Shown here: piece after piece, positions 35,026 to 36,833 of the stretch
Position numbering within the stretch: position 1 is the stretch's first letter
Layout of the letters: each line of letters begins with the position of its first letter
From: Nitrososphaerota archaeon
GTDB taxonomy: Archaea; Thermoproteota; Bathyarchaeia; Bathyarchaeales; Bathycorpusculaceae
Direction of reading: 5' to 3'
Length of the DNA stretch: 36,833 nucleotides
NCBI GenBank assembly: GCA_031256395.1
Contig: JAIRQQ010000056.1
Location: 1 to 36,833 of the forward strand
Made by a program: the position numbers and the translations under genes
The notes under the pieces: generated by a model
What the model was told of the DNA's origin: nothing
What the model saw: only the letters and a program-made list of their open reading frames with translations
The model's database searches: none

Positions 35026-35377
35026 TTATGCTTAGCACGGGCAACTAAAAAAGCTTACCAAACCAAAAAATTTGGAAATTAAAACAAAATTGTTCGCTTA
35101 TCTGCCTTAGCGAGATCTTTTTTGAAGGATAAGTCGTGCAAAATAAATTGGTGTTATGTCGTAATCGATTAGCGGAAGGAATAAAAATATAAAAATATGC
35201 AGGACACAAATAAGCTAAATCCCAAGCAGATTTTGTTCTATGGGAATGTTTAGCAATCACTTTGTTAATTGTGCTGTAGGCAGGACACAATCACATTGGT
35301 TAATAATTAACCAAACATACACTATTTTGTCAGCTGTAAGTCAATGCTGACTTGTTTAATTTTGGAGATTTTAAAGA
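35026..35377. promoter_or_regulatory. Intergenic with a 19-bp palindrome and inverted repeat
   Basis: TTGGTTAATAATTAACCAA (35296-35314) is a perfect palindrome with 9-base arms. GTCAGC (35329-35334) and GCTGAC (35346-35351) form a second inverted repeat. Both lie just before the gene at 35378, whose ribosome site is GGAG. GCAGGACACAA occurs at 35199 and again at 35280. A minus-strand frame at 35045-35290 has no convincing features and is not called. Confidence 0.5.
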
Positions 35378-36457
35378 ATGAATAGAAACACACAAATTGT
35401 TATTGTAACAATAGTAACCTGTATTTTGGCCGTCGTTGTAGTTGCCGCGCTCTTTTTAGATTCGCAAACGGATTTGTCTAATACAAACAACCCAACAGCA
35501 ACACCTACACCCCAACCACAAACAAGCAACAATAGTCCCACACCCAATATGTCTGCGTCTGCTTCACCAAGTCCAAAGAGCACCTCAAACCCAACCCCGA
35601 CACCGGCTCCAGCAACTAATCCGACCGCTAATCCCACTGTTACACCAACAGCAACACCTGCACCAACACCTATGCCAACCCCCAACACCACCCCCCAGCC
35701 ATACCCCACCCCAAATCCTGATACAGTGGTTTTCAGTGATGATTTTGAATCAGAAGATACCCGTGCTTGGACCAGTGTCAGCAGAAGTGATGTTAATCTC
35801 AGAGTCATAGATGGAACATTGGAATGCTCCACAAACGGTTCGGTAAACGCTCAGTGGGGCTATGTATACAAATGGTTGGACAGACCCTATAACAACCTCA
35901 ACTGGCGATGGTATCTCTACTTTGGTAATCTGCCTCAAGAAGATGGTAACATAGTCGGTGCTGGCGGTATGTATAATTCTGCAATAGAGGCCAACTTTAC
36001 ACCTGTTAATGGTATTTGTGCGCTAAATGTTATACACCAAAATGGAACGACCCATTGGAAGTTAGACTATGCTAATGGGGATCAAGTCTACAGCATTATC
36101 TCCAATGAAACAGTGTCACCTAATATCTGGTACTTAGTTGAATTAAAAGCGGTGCAGGATGCAAAATACGGCGAAATCCACTTTTACTTAAACAACATAG
36201 AGACGCTAACGGCAACGAATCTATCAAACAATAACAATGAGGGGATAGATCATGTTTCAGTGGGAGGTGGAATCACTGCAGATCAAGCAGTTTCATGGTT
36301 CTGTACAAGCGCTATCGCCTCAACAGAACATGTGGGACCCAAACAGTCAACATTTGAGCTCAATCCAGCAACAGCAACAATCAGCTTAACAACAGTTTTG
36401 GTCTTAGCAATCACTTATACAGCAAACAGAGTTAGAAATAGATTAGCTCAACACTAA
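35378..36457 (+). CDS. Surface protein with Thr/Pro linker and lectin-like domain
   Basis: 359 aa. An N-terminal membrane helix or signal (about 7-27) is followed by a long low-complexity linker of Pro, Thr, Asn and Ala (about 33-118), probably glycosylated. The globular part (about 121-318) starts VVFSDDFESEDTRAW and has the alternating strands of a concanavalin/LamG-like jelly roll (YLYFGNLP, ICALNVIHQNG, IHFYLNNIET). A second helix (about 333-352) and an Arg/Asn tail end it. It likely projects from the cell surface and may bind glycans; no ligand site is identifiable. Strong palindromes upstream suggest regulation. Confidence 0.72.
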   Translation: MNRNTQIVIVTIVTCILAVVVVAALFLDSQTDLSNTNNPTATPTPQPQTSNNSPTPNMSASASPSPKSTSNPTPTPAPATNPTANPTVTPTATPAPTPMPTPNTTPQPYPTPNPDTVVFSDDFESEDTRAWTSVSRSDVNLRVIDGTLECSTNGSVNAQWGYVYKWLDRPYNNLNWRWYLYFGNLPQEDGNIVGAGGMYNSAIEANFTPVNGICALNVIHQNGTTHWKLDYANGDQVYSIISNETVSPNIWYLVELKAVQDAKYGEIHFYLNNIETLTATNLSNNNNEGIDHVSVGGGITADQAVSWFCTSAIASTEHVGPKQSTFELNPATATISLTTVLVLAITYTANRVRNRLAQH

Positions 36458-36771
36458 AAAAATAAACTATCCCCTTTCATCTTTTTTATACCAGTTTTTA
36501 ACGACCTAAAAAAAGAAAATCTGAACGTCGGACATATTGCCAACATTTGAAATACACAAATAACCAGAAAATACGCAAATAGTTATCAAAAAAACAGTAA
36601 TGCAATCTAAGATAATAAAAATAACGATAGATAAAATGATTTTTTTGCAGTTAAAATTGAAAAGGATGGAGAACCCTTTCTTCAGCTACTTGATGCTAAT
36701 TTTGGGGCTTTGACGTATAGCCTAAATGCTCTCCTTGCTCCTCCAGATAAGCACATACATGCTTAATTTCT
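36458..36771. other. 16S rRNA 3' flank, no 23S or tRNA
   Basis: Between the surface-protein gene and the 16S 3' end. On the minus strand AAGCA-tgtatg-TGCTT lies about 10 bases after the rRNA end, and GAAAGGG...CCTTTTC at 36663-36683 region is followed by T/A-rich sequence and could end the transcript. No tRNA or 23S start is present. Confidence 0.5.
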
Positions 36772-36833
36772 TAGGAGGTGATCCGGCCGCAGGTTCCCCT
36801 ACGGCCACCTTGTTACGACTTTTCCCCCCTCAC
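36772..36833 (-). rRNA. 16S rRNA, 3' end (partial)
   Basis: The plus strand from 36773 reads AGGAGGTGATCCGGCCGCAG, the complement of the universal small-subunit 3' terminus, followed by the conserved ACCTTGTTACGACTT site used by universal 16S primers. The gene runs on the minus strand and continues beyond the window. The anti-Shine-Dalgarno is intact, consistent with the many AGGAGG sites in the window. Confidence 0.97.

Noticed and set aside
35045-35290. Minus-strand frame of 81 codons upstream of cutA
   Set aside because: No ribosome site or domain; lies in a region better explained by repeats and promoter elements.
35199-35290. GCAGGACACAA present three times (35199, 35280 and 11481)
   Set aside because: Only 11 bases, no consistent context; likely chance at this length and composition, or at best a minor repeat.

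Overview
The window reads as a chromosomal piece of a mesophilic archaeon. Evidence: a 7S (SRP) RNA of archaeal form, box A (TATA) promoters, a PhoU regulator fused to an AbrB domain, and an archaeal-looking 16S rRNA 3' end that still carries the anti-Shine-Dalgarno CCUCC. Many genes have clear AGGAGG-type ribosome sites and overlap by ATGA. The protein flavour suggests the Bathyarchaeia (TACK side), but this is an impression, not a demonstrated placement.

Layout. 1-3.8 kb: an unknown protein, a HAD phosphatase, two small Cys-rich proteins and an MCM-like protein without an ATPase core. 4.0-9.7 kb: a phosphate-uptake locus, with a divergent AbrB-PhoU regulator facing pstS-pstC-pstA-pstB-phoU. 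9.7-17.6 kb, minus strand: a PAS histidine kinase broken by a frameshift, then a compact polyphosphate operon of ppk1, a three-domain CHAD-metallophosphoesterase-HD protein, and ppx-HD. 17.9-23.0 kb: an AT-rich accessory stretch with a GIY-YIG-like protein, a decayed transposase end, a secreted PHP-cohesin-dockerin protein and a membrane-anchored cohesin-like protein. 23.1-29.3 kb, minus strand: SRP RNA, then the operon trpE-G-D-C-B-A, joined throughout by 4-nt overlaps and lacking trpF. 29.5-36.5 kb: a NapH-like membrane ferredoxin, small membrane proteins, a beta-helix surface protein, an anchored HExxH protein, cutA and a Thr/Pro-linker surface protein. The window ends inside a minus-strand 16S rRNA gene with no 23S or tRNA in the 310 bases after it.

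How the genes may work together. Pst imports phosphate; PPK1 stores it as polyphosphate; PPX and the CHAD-phosphoesterase-HD fusion plausibly bind and remobilise it; two PhoU-type proteins and perhaps the orphan kinase sense phosphate. The cohesin-like and dockerin-bearing proteins could form a small surface complex analogous to a cellulosome anchor.

Three conserved genes (pstA, trpE and the PAS kinase) each need one base added or removed to give the expected full-length protein. This points to assembly indels, or less likely to real frameshifts, and any start-site claim should allow for it.
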